DNA of 64,000 nt from Epiperipatus broadwayi (Eukaryota > Onychophora > Udeonychophora > Euonychophora > Peripatidae). The DNA lies in NCBI GenBank assembly GCA_028023455.1, contig JAQFVV010000063.1:5383147-5447146 (forward strand), given 5' to 3'. Below, piece by piece: positions 61,413 through 64,000 of this stretch (position 1 is the stretch's first letter; each line of letters starts with the position of its first letter). The position numbers and the translations under genes were made by a program. The notes beneath the pieces are model-generated. The model was not told where the DNA came from and ran no database searches. It saw only the letters and a program-made list of their open reading frames with translations.

Positions 61413-61825
61413 TTGAGGGTATTTTTGAAGCTTGTTAAGAGTTTGTTTTTTACGTACTTTCTCTATATAACATATATATATATGAAAGTTTGAATTATAA
61501 CAACTTTGTTGAAGTTTCACATGCAAACACGCTTCTTCATAAATAATTGCATATAATAATTTAAAGACTTTCACATACTTATACATGTAAGTATTGAAAT
61601 ATAATATAAATTTTTATTTATAATAATTTAGATAAAATTATATCAAAAGCATGTTCAACATAAATAAAACTAATTTTAAAACAACGTATGTTTACCTTTT
61701 CTGTATAAATATCTGAACATTTATATGGATAATAAAATATCAGAATATTTATCATATCATTTAATAAGCATTTCTTTTTAAAGCTTGTTTTTTTTATTTC
61801 ATGAATTATTTTTTATTTCAATTTT

Positions 61826-61870
61826 CTTCCAACGTTTTGGCCATATTATATGATCATTCTCAAGGACAAT
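61826..61870 (-). repeat. PLE terminal motif, degraded hammerhead
   Basis: CCAACGTTTTGGCCATATTA, then TATGATCATTCTCAAGGACA. On the minus strand this gives UUGAGAA, a hairpin (GAUCAUAU..AUGGCC), AAAACGUU. PLE ends often carry CGTTTCGGCC...CTTC.TCAGGAC, the hammerhead in reverse. Here core bases are lost. It lies about 200 bp before the PLE-D direct repeat. Confidence 0.45.
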
Positions 61871-62059
61871 CCTATAAAATATATGTATACAACTATTCCT
61901 ATAAATATATGTACTAAAGATTGAGATTGTTCATTGCTTAAGGATTGATTGTTATTATCTGCATTTATAAAGTATTAAAAACTTTGAGTAATTGGATTTA
62001 TTGTCTTAATAAATATATACTTTATATAGAATTTGAAAGTTATAAATGTCTATTTATTA

Positions 62060-62295
62060 GTCTGCTTTCAGAACAGGTTATATTTGCCTGATTAATGAGT
62101 TTTTTTTTAAAATTCTTTGTATTATTAATCTCATACTCTTTGCTTAAGTTGCAAACTTTAGTGTCTATGTAAACATATCAGAACATTGTTAAAGGAGATA
62201 GCCTTAACTATAGGTTGAGATTGTTGATAGCTTAAGGGTTGATTATCATCATCTACATTTACAAAACTATTAAAGCCTTGACTTATTTATGAGCC
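62060..62295 (+). repeat. PLE-D terminal direct repeat, left
   Basis: Parallels 62802-63030: CTGCTTTCAGAACA.GTTATA, TTAGTGTCTATGTAAACATA, GCCTTAACTAYAGGTTGAG, GATARCTTAAGG. Direct repeats flanking a PLE nuclease remnant are the layout of PLE pLTRs. Confidence 0.65.
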
Positions 62296-62339
62296 TGCTT
62301 TCAGAATCTGAAAGTTATAATTGATAAATACTACAAAAC

Positions 62340-62665
62340 TCTGTCAGATAATGAAAATTATTCTACATGAATAAAGAGTGATAAACAGAGTCATCAAAAT
62401 TCAAAAAACATTAATTATAAACAATTTTCCAAGTGCTTTCAGTACTGTATATCAGAATCATAGTATTTCAGTGCATGCTCAGTGAAAGTAATTGTGGTCA
62501 TGAGTTTTATCCTCAAAATATTACTACTGTGTGCAATGAGTCAAATGATAAGAAAAGGAAGTTGAAAGAGACTTGGTTTATTGCTAAGTCTAAAAACGTT
62601 ATCAATCAGCATAACACTAGTGTTCCACTAAGCATGCTCTGGAATATTAACCGTTCAGTTCCAAT
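62340..62665 (+). pseudogene. PLE-D GIY-YIG nuclease C-terminal remnant
   Basis: The open frame 62433-62723 contains SESNCGHEFYPQNITTV, DKKRKLKETWFIAKSKN, VINQHNTSVPLSMLWN. This fits the C-terminal half of the PLE GIY-YIG domain (GH.F....T.V, R.LKE..FI, IN....PLS..W). The VIY/YIG half and the RT are missing, and the upstream part (62340-62432) is in other frames. It lies between two direct repeats 62060-62295 and 62802-63030, which suggests an internally deleted PLE that kept both terminal repeats. Confidence 0.6.
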
Positions 62666-62801
62666 ATGTTGCCATGATTCTGGTATACAGTACCAAAAGT
62701 GCTTGGTCAATTGTTGTTTATAATTAATGTTTTTTGAATTTTGGCTGCTCTGTTTTTCATGCTTTATTCATGTAGAATAAGTTACAATCAACTATTTATT
62801 A

Positions 62802-63030
62802 AACTGCTTTCAGAACACGTTATACTTGCCTAAATAATGAGGTTTGTTTAAACTTCTTTGCACTATTCATCTTGCATTTTTGCAGTCAAGCTACAATCTT
62901 TAGTGTCTAAATAAACATATAAGACTAAATATATAAAGGTGTTTCCACCTTTATTGTTAATAGAGGTTGCCTTAACTACAGGTTGAGTTTGTTGATAACT
63001 TAAGGTTTGATTGTTATTAATCTACAAATA
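62802..63030 (+). repeat. PLE-D terminal direct repeat, right
   Basis: Partner of 62060-62295, about 742 bp downstream. It includes an extra hairpin AAAGGTGTTTCCACCTTT (about 62936-62953) that the left copy lacks. Confidence 0.65.
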
Positions 63031-64000
63031 TATGTTTATAAACAAACTACAATGATTTCCCAAAACAATATAATAAAAAATAATTTATTTTTTAAACATT
63101 CTTTTTTATTACTTTCATGTATTGCTACATCTTATAACATTTTAATTTTTTATAGTTAATATACATTTATACAAGAGTTTTAATACTTTCTGTTCAAAAC
63201 TGGATGTCTCACTTTTTTTGAAGCAATCATCCTTTGTAAGATTTCAGATTTTGCAATATATTTATTTCAAAATTTAACTGCTTAAATTCAATATGGAGGT
63301 ATATAATAGAACATTTATTTTCTAAATGTTGTTTAAACCTAATTTATAATTTATTTGTTATTGTTTTTACATATGAAACATTTTTTTTCAATTATAGTTA
63401 TAAAGAAAATGATGCAATATTTATTATTAATTTTATAAAACATCAGCTGTGAAGTGATCAAAGCAACAGTTAATTAAAATTCAAACCAAGTTTAAACCAT
63501 ACAATCTAAATAGCAATAGTGATTTCCTGATCCATATTAAATGCTAAGCATAATCATGATATAATTTTTCACACATATAAAGAATCCATATGATATATAG
63601 CTTTTATTTCAGCTAGAGAAATAAGATATTTCAGTTATACTTATTGTGAGTCAGAAAATACTGCTATTACTAGATCACATGTTTGCAATTTGTATTAACT
63701 CTTAGATTGATTGCTTCAAATATATTTGTACATAGTGTTACTTCGCTGTAATTCCCGAGAATTCACGTTACTGTAGGGTTTATTTTAAAGCTTAAAAAGT
63801 ATCACAAGATGTTGCTCTTTCTTGAATTATTTTATAAGTAAAAAATCAATAAATATAGATGTTCTAAGTTTGAACAAAGAGAAAAGCCACACCTTTGTAA
63901 ATTCTGATTGGCTGCTTCGATATTTGCCAAATGAAACTAATTTTCATCATTCCAACTTCTGTTTTGACTTTGAAAATGAACATTAATGTCTTTGAATGTT
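63031..64000. other. AT-rich non-coding stretch
   Basis: Nothing recognised up to the right edge of the window. Confidence 0.45.

Larger units (their letters stand above)
61168..61461. repeat. inverted repeat, about 125 bp arms, hammerhead in each arm
   Basis: The left arm begins AGTACGTAAAAAACAAACTC, and the right arm ends with its mirror GAGTTTGTTTTTTACGTACT. The inner ends AGTCTAGCATTTTA and TAAAATGCTAGACT flank a spacer of about 40 bp. Only a few bases differ between the arms. Each arm holds one hammerhead ribozyme, 5' ends facing the centre. Confidence 0.9.

Overview
This window looks like intergenic or intronic DNA from an invertebrate animal genome. It is very AT-rich, is studded with (TA)n microsatellites, and has no operon-like or exon-rich gene layout. 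I found no convincing host protein-coding gene. Almost everything recognisable is retrotransposon debris: at least four lineages of Penelope-like elements (PLEs, called PLE-A to PLE-D here), two LINE families (an RTE-type and a second APE-endonuclease type), one LTR retroelement with very long LTRs, one tRNA-derived SINE or tRNA pseudogene, and several large inverted repeats. Clade assignment is uncertain. The mix fits a cnidarian, mollusc or similar animal, and the sequence alone does not decide.

Layout. 1-1.1 kb: 3' part of a PLE-A copy (RT end plus C-terminal GIY-YIG nuclease). 1.1-9.0 kb: AT-rich DNA with degenerate minisatellites and a slightly GC-richer block near 7.8-9.0 kb that may be an old LTR. 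9.05-17.30 kb: one LTR retroelement with LTRs of about 3.1-3.2 kb (TG...CA), a tRNA-Lys-like primer site, a polypurine tract and only about 2 kb of internal DNA without pol. 17.6-18.5 kb: a giant palindrome. 18.5-20.8 kb: PLE-B, a hammerhead ribozyme plus two RT fragments arranged head to head. 21.0-22.35 kb: a tandem duplication. 22.4-28.8 kb: a LINE on the minus strand (RT at 22.4-23.1, endonuclease at 28.2-28.8), apparently split by a 4.3 kb AT-rich insertion. 31.3-31.8 kb: an RTE tail. 35.5-39.9 kb: a PLE cluster with two further head-to-head PLE-A pairs, a PLE-C nuclease fragment and a hammerhead inside an inverted repeat, then a SINE. 41.0-42.6 kb: nested inverted copies of the PLE-B terminal repeat. 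45.5-47.35 kb: the best-preserved PLE-A copy. 49.3-49.8 kb: an inverted repeat with exact 60-bp tandem units. 52.8-55.75 kb: a long but decayed RTE LINE on the minus strand. 57.7-58.1 kb and 61.2-61.5 kb: inverted repeats carrying hammerhead-like or intact-core hammerhead sequences. 61.8-63.0 kb: PLE-D nuclease remnant between direct repeats.

The main theme is the coupling of PLEs with small self-cleaving-RNA folds and with inverted (head-to-head) structures. All five PLE-A 3' ends carry, in three cases 53-55 nt after the stop codon, a hammerhead-like fold with covarying stem II, a palindromic stem III and a non-canonical core (UUGAYAN instead of CUGANGA). Separate loci carry short-stem-III hammerheads with an intact core (61.21, 61.37 and 35.66 kb). 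Hammerheads associated with PLEs are established knowledge. The variant core and the repeated head-to-head layout are what deserve a second look.
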